In this document: in pieces, positions 11,431 to 22,381 of the stretch
Layout: the number at the start of each line of letters is the position of its first letter
How positions within the stretch are numbered: position 1 is the stretch's first letter
Assembly (NCBI GenBank): GCA_037974965.1
Contig: JBBPFI010000002.1
Span: 2,108,001-2,172,000, forward strand
Source of the DNA: Dacryopinax spathularia
Lineage: Eukaryota > Basidiomycota > Dacrymycetes > Dacrymycetales > Dacrymycetaceae
DNA length: 64,000 bases
Direction of reading: 5' to 3'
Position numbers and translations under genes: made by a program
The notes under the pieces: generated by a model
What the model was told of the DNA's origin: nothing
The model's database searches: none
What the model saw: only the letters and a program-made list of their open reading frames with translations

Positions 11431-12513
11431 TAATGTAGACGAAGAACAGCCGAAAGGCGAGTCAGGTAGTATAGCGTCACGATACGACACAACTTCAGAG
11501 GGGGGCGCGGTAGCCTAGTGGGATGCCTTGAGGGAAACCCGTGTTGAAGTCGTAAGTAAACAACGCGGTTGACGGACGCTTACGCGTCATACCAGTGCTG
11601 CTCTTAAAAGCCGCAAGGCCAGGCGTGGAGGGTATGGTGAACCGATGCTGCAGGGGGGTTCCGTGACCTGAGATGCGTGTTAAGCGCGGCGATATCCGGA
11701 ACAAGATCTTCCTCATTGATAGCCATAAGGGTGCCAACCCTTCCAGAACGGAGAGCACAACAAGTCGTGAACGGACTCGGAAGCTCCCAGCAGCATCCTT
11801 GGGCGGTTCAGGTTCCCCCAGCAAGAATTATCCCAAGGTTATAGAGAGCGAGAATCACCCGATGGAGCTGACTGCCCGAAAGAGGGCACCGCCTCGTGTC
11901 TTTTGTCGATGTGCCTTTCGGCAAGCGCGTGTCATAAGCGTGTATAAAATTATGCCCGACCATGTCCGCCACTATGGCCATAATACCAAGTGAGGGCATC
12001 ATCAGGGGTCCTATGGTCTGCTTCGGAACCGCCAGCTGCGGCTGCTTACTGACCGGTTTTTCCCAACAATCTGGTTGACGTGATTGGAGCGAAGCAGAAG
12101 CCTTATGAGCCAGAGGAATACGCTGGCATTAAGCAGAACCGCAGGCCATGGCGGAGACCCGGCCGCAACGGTCCTGCTTGTGCCGGATCTCCCGAGAAGA
12201 CGAGGTTTTATCTGTCGCGCAGCTGCAGGTAACATGGCGGCGCCATCCAAGGAGAGGAACTGTTCGATACGTCGGAAGGCCGCCTAGAGGTAGCAGAAGT
12301 TTCTTTGCCAGAGACAGAGTGAAGGATCAGAGGATAGAGGTAACCAAGGGGCGGTGCCTCCTCGGGTCCACTGACCGTCTTTTGTCTCCGTATCCTCACC
12401 ATCTGACGACCATCTCCTCAACGCTCCTCTCATCTCTCCCATATACCCTCTTCACCCGTAAACACCGCCGATAACGACTGCTTCTGCATTTCTGGCTACT
12501 GCTGGCTACACTC
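11431..12513. other. Intergenic region with CT-rich promoter at its right end
   Basis: No gene is supported. The last 100 nt before 12514 are rich in C and T, as is usual for strongly used fungal promoters and 5' leaders. Confidence 0.4.
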
Positions 12514-13699
12514 ATGGCCTCCGTATATTACGAGCACGGACGCGAACGATACCCGCGAACGGATGAGCTTTGGTTGGAACCACCTGGCAACCTGTTTCGT
12601 GATGATCGAGTTGACGAGAGGCCGGCGGTGTTTGGACCTGTATTGTCGTTGCCAAGGCACAATGGCGAGTCGCGTCTATTGTTTTTGCCGTACGACGAGC
12701 CCTTATGTCGAGCTGTCTGCGTCATGCCTCATAGGAGTAGGCGCTTTCGCCGTCACAGCGCCTGTAGCATATTCGTCTCCGATGACCGACTCCTCGCGGT
12801 ACTCCTTGAACTCCTCGCTGCTTGATTCGGTAGGAGCCCGATCTCCTGGGAGTAGTGAGCCTGTTCTGGTGTCACGGGATGCGACAACATCAGGGTCGTT
12901 CGCATCGTGGCAAGACGTCGGCACCCTGGCTGTGACCCCTGCCGATCAGCATCAACTTTCGATGGAGCCGTCAGACGAAGTATGGCAATGGTCCGTCAAC
13001 TCCTCTCAACCTGGTGAAGCGAGCGATTGGACATCACCATCCTTCCCTTCGTCGTTCACCTTCATAACCGGTTCCGATTCGCGTCCGTCAGGGACGGATT
13101 CACTGGAAATGAGTATCGATTCCGAGCATTGGCGACGTGTACGGGCGCGCTCGCGAAACGTGTCAGCCTCTACTCTATCACGGGCAGAGGCCGAGGCGTC
13201 CCTGGCGCGACGAAAGCAGCTGGATAGCGTGGATCAGGTGAAGGAGACGTTCTGGGAGGCTCTGCTCCGGACACTCTTGATGCTCGATGGTGCAACCGTA
13301 AGGTTACTGAAGGGCGGCGAAGGAGGTTCCCTATTTTTCGACGGCAAGGAGGCGCCTCTACGGGTGGAACCCACCTTCCTTCCGGACGACGCCCCCAAGC
13401 AACCGGAACAACGCGCTCTCACTACATTCCTCTCTCACGTCGCGTCCTCCTTGTCCCCGGCTTGCGCTTTGAAGCGCGGCTTATCAGTTCTGCCTGTACG
13501 CCAAACGCCATCCCCTCCTTCGGCAACCACATCTCCCAAGTCTCATGCCAAGGATGTCAAGCCCGCAAGTTCTTGGATGGCGTCAACGGCAGGTGCCGTG
13601 GCTTGGTATGCATTATCTGCACTTCCACTGCTGATTTCTCTTGAGGCCGGTGGCAAGGTCTGGCGCGTCTGGCGCCGGGTAGAAGCCAGCGATGCTTGA
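12514..13699 (+). CDS. Hypothetical protein with C-terminal hydrophobic segment
   Basis: I do not recognise this. A continuous frame reaches 13699. It holds Ser/Thr-rich sequence, a charged helical part (SRAEAEASLARRKQLDSV), TFWEALLRTLLMLDG, and near the end one possible membrane helix (AGAVAWYALSALPLLIS) followed by a basic tail, so a tail-anchored protein is possible. The 5' end is uncertain. The ATG at 12514 opens a different frame that looks coding for about 70 codons and would need one intron of length 3n+1 to enter the long frame; only weak donors (GTCGAG, GTCTAT) fit. The alternative start is the ATG at 12662 in the long frame. Confidence 0.55.
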
Positions 13700-14476
13700 T
13701 TTCGCTATGACAATTGGTTTGTACTTCGATGACTCTCTGGGCCTGGACTGTCTTGTGATGTATTCTTATGCTGTACGATCAAGTATGTACAATGACCAAA
13801 TAAAGATATGAACAATTCGGTGGCATGTCCGACTCATCGGTATCAGGAATGGTTCGACGGGTGGGAGATCTGTCATGTCCGCGGCACCAATGGCCGGCAC
13901 ATTCGGAACGCGTCAGGATAGGAGAAGCGAACACGCGTAAACCTCGTTGCTTTTGAAGGTTTTCGCGCGGAATCCACGCGTCGAAGCAGCTGCGGCTTCC
14001 ACACCCGATGTCCAGCAACGTGGAAAGCAGTAAAAGCACCGATAATGACTTCAATATGACGTGACTTCTGTGGATTACGAGGACCCCGGAGCACCCGTGG
14101 CTTTACGCTTTTCCCGTTTTATTGTTTTGTGGCGCGGTCGATCAGTAAGACATGCCCGAGATCCATTGATATTATCAATGGCCTCCACTGGCTTCCCACT
14201 CTCCATTCCGCAGTTGCTGTGCAAATAGCGGTACTCGGCGGTACCTCGCCCGTATGGACATAGCAAGGGTTAGACCATGCATCAGTAGCTTCTTGAGGGA
14301 CCATCGAAGGGACACGAATCGCATACGTTGGCGCCGGAAAAGCGGTGTAGGCAGTTCGCCAAATCAGCACTGCCTATATCGGAGGCCGACGTTACCGTAG
14401 ACGGAGCGTGGAGCTAAGCCTTGATGCCGTCTAAGGAGCAATCTTGCCGGTGCTCCCCAACGTTGTCGTGCGCGGT
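13700..14476. other. Intergenic region
   Basis: No gene is supported on either strand. Weak frames on the minus strand lack motifs. Confidence 0.35.
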
Positions 14477-15180
14477 TCATCGAGCTTGGCCCTGCTTGCG
14501 GTACGTGGCGTTTAGCGTGTCTCCACTCCGCACGCCGTCGGCAAAGAGGTTCCTAACCCAGTAGGTCCGAGATAGCTTGCAGGCCAGCCGGATCATCCTA
14601 GACCGATACTCCTGCGATGAACGTCTTATGAGGCGCAATGTGGAGACTAGTGGCCACTGATCCGGCTGCACGTCCAGCAGGTCCTTTCCAACCGGCAATT
14701 TGCATTAGAGTATTGCGAGCATCGGACGCCTACATTCTCGAAAAAGTGTGTCGATAGTTAGTTCGTAGTAGACAGGAGGTCGCTTCGGTCTGCCCTTAGT
14801 AAGGAAGGGCGTGTCATGCCAGGCTTGGTGAACGGTTTTTCTCCCTTCGTCGAGTTGTTCGCCATCGCCCGAGCCCATAGACAAGCCGCGGGATGCAACG
14901 TTGACCGTTCTGTGCAGGTTCTCGTACACGAAAACATATCGTCTCTTCATGCCAAACGCTCGGGAAGAAGGAGATCTCGCTTGGTCGCTCAGGACTAAAT
15001 GAAACCTGGGATGGATGAACAGACACTCTTGATTGCAGGTGCGCGCGATCGCATGTTGGACTTCGAGGTAGGCGTTCCGTTTGCAGCACTACATATAGCT
15101 CGAAGAAATGTAAAGATGGGCGTACCACGCCTGTCTTGAGTCCAGCGTGCGCAGGCAAAAGATTTCGACGGATGAGCATA
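14477..15180 (-). pseudogene. Remnant resembling the N-terminus of an agaricomycete protein kinase
   Basis: Coding-like minus-strand sequence runs from about 15100 to 14477. Pieces include CNQECLFIHPRFHLVLSDQA, RRYVFVYENLHRTVNVASRG, RPPVYYELTIDTLFREC and QWPLVSTLRLIRRSSQEY, then RMIRLACKLSRTYWVRNLFA and SGDTLNATY. The last two resemble the segment just before the glycine-rich loop in a kinase family common in mushroom fungi. The kinase domain itself does not follow, and an in-frame stop near 14707 splits the run with no in-phase intron around it. I read it as a truncated host gene. The family assignment is from memory of the pattern only. Confidence 0.35.
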
Positions 15181-15220
15181 GTTGACTGTCTGACTTCCGA
15201 CAGCGGCGCAACCGCTGGGC

Positions 15221-15960
15221 TCAGCTCGTCATTGCTCGTGCTCGGTGGGATGATTGCTTAAAAGAGTACAGAATGCCTCTGTATTGATATCGTGCTCGGG
15301 ATGCAGAGGACAGAGGACTGGTCGCGACGCGCCTTCCAATTGTCCCGAGATAAGGCGCCGCGACGATATCAGTCCACATGGTGCAGAAGGCCTTCTTGCC
15401 CCGCAAAGTTTGACGCGGCAGGACAACTCCGAGTTTGTGGAGAGCGCTTGCCGAACCGGCAGAAATAGGCGCCCAGGTCTTAGAAACGAACCTCCCCTCG
15501 AAGTTGAACAAAGTACCGCAACTTGAGGCGTATTCTTCACGAATCCTCATGACGATGGGAACGAACACCTTATTTCGGCCAGGAATTCCTCGGTTGGTCA
15601 AAGTCGCAATAGAGTGTCCCTAAATATGGCGCTTCTTTGACAGCCGCCGTCGGTAAGGGCCGACCAGGTTGCGCGACGCGAGACATCGTGCTTATCGCTC
15701 AAGAGTACGCAATCAAGGCACCTGACAGAATCCATTAATTAATACCCCATTTGAGGCTATTTTCGCGGCGGCTTTGTGGGTATGAAGCATGTGGACAGGC
15801 GCTCACATTCTTTGTTCAGACTGATCGTCACTACGGGCAGGGGGAGAGCCATCGACCAAACGTTATCAAGATAAGCTCCTCCGGGGTCGGATTCGCGCCG
15901 GTGCATCTCCAATAGGTGCATTGCAATCGAAGAAGGTAGGAAGTAGCAAAAGGAGCTCAC
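15221..15960 (-). other. Coding-like pieces, not assembled
   Basis: Two stretches on the minus strand read like real protein: 15957-15757 (ending with a basic TKPPRK) and 15601-about 15320, with VFVPIVMRIREEYASSCGTL, NFEGRFVSKTWAPISAGSAS and KAFCTMWTDIVAAPYLGTIG. Frames between them do not join with convincing splice sites. This may be a decayed gene or one whose introns I cannot place. No family is recognised. Confidence 0.3.
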
Positions 15961-16142
15961 GATCTATTGAAATTCTCAATTGTTGTTCTCTTCTCACGCC
16001 GTCTTGGCAGGTAACGCCATCGCACTGGAACAGATTCTTCCCCTGAAAACCATGTGGTCGTCACTTCCAAGAAGACTTCTTATCAGAGCATGTGGATTTC
16101 CTGGTGGGGCTTCTTATGGCTGACGAGAGATCGTCATCCTAC

Positions 16143-16149
16143 TATATAA
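16143..16149 (+). promoter_or_regulatory. TATA-like box of the amino-acid permease
   Basis: TATATAA lies 86 nt before the start codon at 16235, a normal distance for a fungal TATA box with a short leader. Confidence 0.45.
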
Positions 16150-16234
16150 CCGATGCCGCCAGAGCAAGCACTGTAGACCTTGGACGCCGCCAGTCTCCCT
16201 GCCTTACTATACTTACGTCATACCCTTGCCCACC

Positions 16235-18058
16235 ATGTCGTCCAAGGAGTCTGAGCTGGAAGCGGAGAAAGCTTCCTACGACGAGAAGACATACGGAGAT
16301 GTCGAGAATGCCACCCGTGTCGTAAGCATCGACCCGGAGGAGGACATCATCGAGTTCGAGGAGAAGAAAGACCTCAAGCGAGGGCTACACCAGCGGCACA
16401 TCCAGATGATCGCGTTGGCGGGCACGATCGGAACTGTTCGTCCGGCTGAAACATGTTTTGCTGGCTGTGTCTGACACCGTTCCAAACAGGGTCTCTTCCT
16501 CGGTTCGGGCAAGGCCATCTCTCGTGGTGGGCCGGTCGGTGCCCTGCTCGGATACGGGCTTGTTGGGATCTTGGTATCTTGCGTCGTCCTCTCCGTTGCC
16601 GAGCTTTCGGCCTTGGTGCCCCTCTCTGGGTCCATCGTCCGACAAGCGCACTTCTTCTTCGATCCGGCACTCAGCTTTGCCCAAGGCTGGAACATTGTCT
16701 ACTCCAACTGTGTCGGTATACCTGCCGAGGTAAGACATCAACACGACGACGAAGATTACTTGCTGACAAATAGTCTCCAGATCGTCGCAGCCGCTGTCCT
16801 GATCGACTTCTGGTCTGGCACCAAGGTGTCCAACGGCGTCTGGATCGCCATCCTCGGCATCCTCCTCGTAGTCTCCAACATGTTCTTCGTCCGCATCTAC
16901 GGAGAATTGGAGTTCAGCTTTGCGACCTTGAAGATCATGCTGATTCTCGGGTTGATCGTCATGGTACGTACCGTGACTTCCTGCATCGTGTCCGATGTCT
17001 AATTCTCCGGGATGCAGGGTCTTGTAGTCGATCTTGGAGGTGGACCGGACCACCACCGTATTGGCTTTGCCTACTGGCAGAACCCCGGTCCTTTCGTGCA
17101 GTACCTCGGCATCCCAGGTGGTCTTGGAAAGTTCCTAGGTTTCTGGACGACGTTCTCCAACGCAGCGTACGCGTACTCGAGTATCGAGAGCGTACCAAAC
17201 GTCGCTGCGGAGACTCGGAACCCACGGCGCAATATCCCCAAGGCGGCCAAGCGTATCTTCTGGCGCGTGTTCATCTTCTACGTCCTGGCAATCTTCATCG
17301 TCACGTTGATCGTGCCGTCGAACGACCCGAACTTGCTCCAGTCCACCGGGAACGCGGCACAGTCGCCTTTCGTCATCGCTGCTAATCGCGCGGGGATCAA
17401 GGTCGTGCCGCACATCATCAACGCGGTCGTGCTCACCTCCGCCTGGTCGGCTGGGAATAGCGGGATGATCAATGCATCCCGAAACCTTTACGGGTTGGCT
17501 CTCGAAGGACACGCGCCGTCCATCTTCAAGCGCGTCAACCGGTTCGGCGTCCCTTACGTGGCGGTCACCTTCTTCTCCCTCTTCATTTGCCTCGGCTTCA
17601 TGACGCTCAACACCTCCGCCTCGACCGTCTTCCAGTGGTTCCAGGACCTTGTTTCTGCTGCCGCGTTGGTCCACTGGATCATCATCTGCACCGTGTACCT
17701 GCGATTCTATTATGGCTGCAAAGCACAAGGAATCGACAGGAACGACTTACCTTGGAAGGGTCCCTTCCAGCCATACGCAGCCTGGGTCGGCGCAATCTCC
17801 TTCGGCGTCATCCTCCTCACCGCCGGCTACTCCGTATTCATGAAAGGAAAATGGTCGACCGAGACATTCGTCTCGAGCTACTTCAACATCCCGCTCATCT
17901 TTGTCCTGTACTTCGGGTACAAGTTCGTTAGGGGGACGAAGATGGTGCCGCTGGAGGAGATGCCCATCAAGCATTTCTTGCAGATCGCGCATGATAACCC
18001 GGAGCCGCCTGAGAAGCCGGCTACTGGGTGGAGGAGGTTCAACATCTTTTGGGAGTAA
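16235..18058 (+). CDS. Amino-acid permease of the fungal YAT family
   Basis: Plasma-membrane amino-acid:proton symporter (APC superfamily). Start in a CACCATGT context. After an acidic 50-residue N-terminus come GLHQRHIQMIALAGTIGTGLF (split by an intron with a GTTCGT donor) and LGSGKAISRGGPVGALLGY, the conserved entry to helices 1 and 2. The segment AAETRNPRRNIPKA is the usual loop between helices 6 and 7, and SAWSAGNSGMINASRNLYGLA marks helix 8. About twelve hydrophobic segments are present. Four exons are apparent, the last running from about 17016 to 18058 uninterrupted. Substrate range cannot be told from sequence. Confidence 0.93.
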
Positions 18059-18288
18059 TTGGGGATGTATTGTCAGATATATAAATACTGTTATTTACCT
18101 TATCAAGCGTATATTGCTGGGAAATGGGCTCTCGAGATGATCGTCCGAGGAGAGAGAGCGACGCGCCCGGAGTGGCAGTGCCAAAGTAAAATCAATGACA
18201 CGTGACCAACACGCGTTCTGAGTTGGCGGGCGAGCCCTCCGTCGACCGCCAACATCGACCGCCCTCATCGTCCCCACCGACAGCCACG

Positions 18289-19830
18289 ATGGCATCCACT
18301 CAGACGCTCAACTCAGTTATCGACCGCGTCGCTCAGCTCGAAATATCATCTCGCAGCCCACCGTTACTGCAGCCCTCAAATTCCAATAACCAGAAGATCA
18401 GCAAGCAACAGGCATCAGCCAACGTTGGCAAGTTGATGAGCAAGTTCAACGGCACCGCTACTGCTACCCTGCCTTCGTCTGCCTCGCAGTCGAATCGCAT
18501 GCCACTCATGAAAATGGCTATGGGCATTCGAGATGAGAACAAGCACGCTCCTTTGGGGAAGTCCGGGGCGACCAAGTCAACCCCTCCGAGTCCGACCAAA
18601 CTACCCGCGCTCACAGCGACATCTTCACAATCCACCGAATCATCTTCACAGTCTTCCCAAAACTCGGGTAGGGATGAGATGGATATCGGAGCCTACGACG
18701 GCACACTCGAAACGGACGCCATTGCCCATCCTGCTCCTCCCCCAGGACCATACACGAACGACCTCGCCCTCTCCTCAGCGCACGCGATGCCCGTCAACCC
18801 CCTAACGGACAACACGTACATCACCAATGCCCAACGGCCGCTCAAGGAATGGCACCTGACCGACTTCGAGATTGGTCGACCGCTGGGGAAGGGCAAGTTC
18901 GGGCGCGTGTATATGGTCCGGACGAAGAGCGAGCCGAGGTTTATTTTGGCGCTCAAGACGCTGTATAAGGATGAGATCGTGCAGGGTAAAGTGGAGAAGC
19001 AGATCAGGCGAGAGATTGAGATCCAGCAGAATCTTCGGTGCGCTTGTGTGCGCTATGTGCATCCCATCTCTGGCTGACTGGTCTCAGGCACCCACATGTC
19101 CTTCGCCTTTATGGCTACTTCCATGATGCCAACCGGATATTCTTGATGCTTGAATTCGCTGGCAAAGGCGAGCTATACAAGCATCTAAGCAAAGCCGGCC
19201 GCTTCACGGAGCGCCGATCAGCCCGCGTACGTCTCCTCTCCCCATATCTGCCTCGGTCGCTCACCGTATGCCGTAGTACATCGCCCAAATGGCCGACGCC
19301 CTCTCCTACCTGCACTCCAAGCACGTCATCCACCGGGACATCAAGCCCGAAAACCTCCTCCTGGGGCTGAACGGCGAGCTCAAAATAGCCGATTTCGGCT
19401 GGTCAGTGCACGCGCCCTCAAACCGCCGGTCCACGCTCTGCGGCACGATGGACTACCTCCCCCCCGAAATGGTCGAGCAGAAACAGCATAATGAGAAGGT
19501 GGACTACTGGGCGCTGGGCGTGCTGGCGTACGAGTTTTTGTGCGGGGTGCCGCCGTTTGAGGAGCAGAGCTCGACGGCGACGTATAGACGGATTGCCGAG
19601 GTGAGGTATACGTTCCCGAGCCATGTGAGCCCGGAGGCGAGGGATTTGATTAGCAAGGTGCGTCGGCTTGCACGCATGTAAAAAACGGGTCCCCTGACCG
19701 ATGACGTTTGCAGCTACTCCAGTACGAGCCTGAGAAACGCCTGGCTCTATCGGAGGTGCTCAAGCACCCCTGGATCGAGAAACACAGGCAAAGACCAAGT
19801 CAAGGAGCGGCAAAATCGTCCAACAGCTGA
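18289..19830 (+). CDS. Aurora protein kinase (Ipl1/Ark1 type)
   Basis: Mitotic serine/threonine kinase of the chromosomal passenger complex. About 190 Ser/Thr-rich disordered residues precede the kinase domain, which starts at [20 protein letters not shown]. Visible are the ALKTL lysine, catalytic [22 protein letters not shown] (the DFGW form typical of Aurora), the activation segment [16 protein letters not shown] and the late HPWIEKH. Four exons: introns begin within the codon after NL (GTGCGC), after SAR (GTACGT) and after ISK (GTGCGT). The ATG at 18289 is the first in-frame ATG. It is convergent with the next gene. Confidence 0.95.
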
Positions 19831-20339
19831 GATCTCGTGTGCACTGACTGGCTCGCGAGTTCTCGCAGGATACTGGGGAAGCGTGGTGTCAGATACCGTC
19901 CTTAGGATGCGGAGGCGTTGGATACACTTTGTTTGAGGATCGCATACCTTACATCTGGATGTTGTTGTCATTCTTCTCTCTGTACACACACATATTTATT
20001 GTGCCTTCCATTGACATCCTCCCATGCCCATGCTCGGACGTACCCGCAAGCCGCCAATTGTCGGCAAAGTCGTTGGCAAAGCCAAGCCACATGAACGGGC
20101 AAACTCCTCCACGGAAATGACTTGTTCCGGTGCTGCTGGGAGCCTGTTTGCGGCGATGTGGTGATGATATGCTATTGCGAAGTAATGTGCCAAACAAGTC
20201 CATGAAGTATGATATCGTGCTGAGCAAAGAAAAAAAATGAAAAATGCAGTCCGTCCGTCCCCCTCGTTCAGCTCAAGTCCATGCCAATCAAAGCCGCCTC
20301 CACTCTCCTCCTCCTTCAATATGACAGCCAGACATTCTC
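19831..20339. other. Convergent 3' intergenic region
   Basis: Lies between the stop codons of two convergent genes. Only 3' untranslated sequence is expected; nothing else was seen. Confidence 0.45.
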
Positions 20340-21834
20340 TCAAGGCGCATTCTGCGGCAGCTGAATTGGACATGGCACGCTGCTGAGGGACACTGCGCTC
20401 TGGAACTGGCCGGGCAGGCCGGCGATCTGCATGAAGATCTGGAACCTGAGGTTGAGCCCCGGTCTGGTGGTGCCGGTCCAGATGTAGCCGCAGGCGTTGC
20501 GGAATGCTGACCCTGTGTGCGAGTGTCAGCCGCGTTCCCCGAGGCAAAACTGAGGGTGAGCGGGAGGGGGAAGAAAGACGAGGAGAAGAATGAGAAAGTG
20601 GAAGAGGAAGTGGGACGTACAAGTCGCATCGCTCGCATTCACAGCCGCATACTCGAAAACCAACGGCATCTGCACAGCCGTATACTGCTTCGCGGGCGCC
20701 GAGAACCCGCCCAACTGCCCAGTCCCAACAGCGACATTCGTGTCTTCGTCCCAGATCGTCGCCCACATACTGTTCATCCTGAGCGGGAGGGCGACCTGGG
20801 AGGAGGTGTCGACTTGGAGGGCGAGGGTGGCGTCGAACGTGAAGTTTGCGGGGGTGCGGGAGAAGGAGGGGTCTGTGGCGGGGTTGGAGGGCGCGGAGAG
20901 GGGGGAGGTGCCGTACAGCTGGATATCGGGCACGCGCGGGATGAGGATGGCGAGGAGGATGCCGGCGCTGTTGAACGTTCCCTTCAGTACGGCCAGACTA
21001 CATGCGACAAAGGGAGAGCACGTGGACGTACACGCAACAAAGCGCAAATGCCCCCCAGACCAGACTCTTCCTCCTCCCCCACTTGCCAAATATCCCCTCC
21101 TCGTCCCTCAGCCACGCACGCCACTTCCTCGTCCGCTCCATCAGCTTCGCCTCCCTCCTGCCTTTGCGGGTCATCTCCCTCAGCTCGTCCGCGCGCCAGT
21201 CTGGTCCGAGAGTGGGGACGGTGACGTACTCCATTGGGCCGCCGTCTGCTGTTCCGGGGAGGAGGGCGGACGTGGGTGCGAAGGAGGATGCGCGGGAGTA
21301 CTGGGCGCGTGCGGGGGCGGCTCCTGCTGGTCGTCTGTACGCATATATGTCAGTCCATGCCCATGCCCACACATCCACAACGAGATAAAATAGATGCTGA
21401 ACGTACCCAATACCGGCATCACCAAGAGGGACGATCCTCTTCCCCGCATTATTAAAGTCCGCATATACGTCCGGCTCGTCCTCGCTCTCGCTCTTCCCGT
21501 GTGCGGCATACGACCCCAGCGGGTACGCAGCAGCAGCATAAGCCTTCTCCTCGTCCCCGCCCCACCTCACAGGTTCCTCCCGCTCAGGCTGGACATAGTA
21601 GCTCGCCCTGTTATACCCTGCCCCGGGCGTACCCGGTGTGCCTGTAGGAGGAGGGGAGAGCATCGGGTCTGGCGAACGAAGCAGGTCGGTCGAGGATCGT
21701 TCTCTGCCCGAACCATTCCCTCCGCCTCCGCCGAAGAAGGTGGAAGAGGAATCTCGTCGTTCGCGTTCGTCTCTCCCTGCTGCTGCGCCTGGTCGTAGTG
21801 CTGCTGGGTAATCTCGATTGTTTTGATATGCCAT
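20340..21834 (-). CDS. Single-pass membrane protein with LEA2-like luminal domain
   Basis: Four exons are supported. A 200-residue cytosolic N-terminus is rich in Gly, Ser, Pro and Tyr. It is followed by a basic stop (RKWRAWLRDEEGIFGKWGRR) and one membrane helix, LVWGAFALCCVAGILLAILI, formed by joining two exons across a 64-nt GTACGT intron. The outer part contains ILIPRVPDIQLYG, FSRTPANFTFDATLALQVD, QMPLVFEYAAVNASDATW and a terminal NACGYIWTG...LPQNAP stretch. This matches a widespread fungal family with a late-embryogenesis-abundant type 2-like beta domain. Its role is unknown; a cell-surface or vacuolar location is inferred. A 100-nt last intron separates DATW from SAFRNACG. Confidence 0.82.
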
Positions 21835-22381
21835 ATTGATTGAAGCGTTAAGTTGGGTATTCTTTGATTGTTACTGAGTGAGTGAACGTGAGGGTAAGAA
21901 AGACAGCGATGCAAGAAAGAAGGAGAGAGAGATGTAAAAGGAATGAAGCGGTGCTGGCACCTGAGAGTGAACGAGTGAAAGGTGGGCCGATTCCATCGCC
22001 GTTCTCGGCCTGGAAGGGTCCTGAATTGGTGCCGTAAGCACGCCAGAAACATAAGCAGAATCACGCGCGCCATTGAACCCGCACATTACAGCAAGTGTGG
22101 CAGCACAACTCCCTGCTCCGTCCAATAATGACCAGCTGCAGCTGTTATCGACTACATGCAAATAATAGAGGAGTGCCCCTCTGCTCGCCAGAGATCGATG
22201 TGAGGCCAAACAACTCTGTGGATCCCTGGTTACACTCGCGTGCCAATGCCCCTCCTTCGGGCAAGGGCTCCCTCCAACGCCGCCCTGCCTTGCCCGGCTT
22301 CCCTCCTGCCGAGTTTCTTTCGTCTTGCACAGTATAGCGGTAGCCAAGGCATCTTGAAAGAGACGACGTAAGCCCTGGCCG
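21835..22381. other. Intergenic region
   Basis: Upstream region of the membrane protein ending at 21834 and 3' region of the next gene. No further gene is supported. Confidence 0.4.

Noticed and set aside
20517-21393. Long plus-strand frames opposite the LEA2-like gene
   Set aside because: Shadows: the minus strand shows phase-matched exons, a membrane helix and family motifs, the plus strand none.
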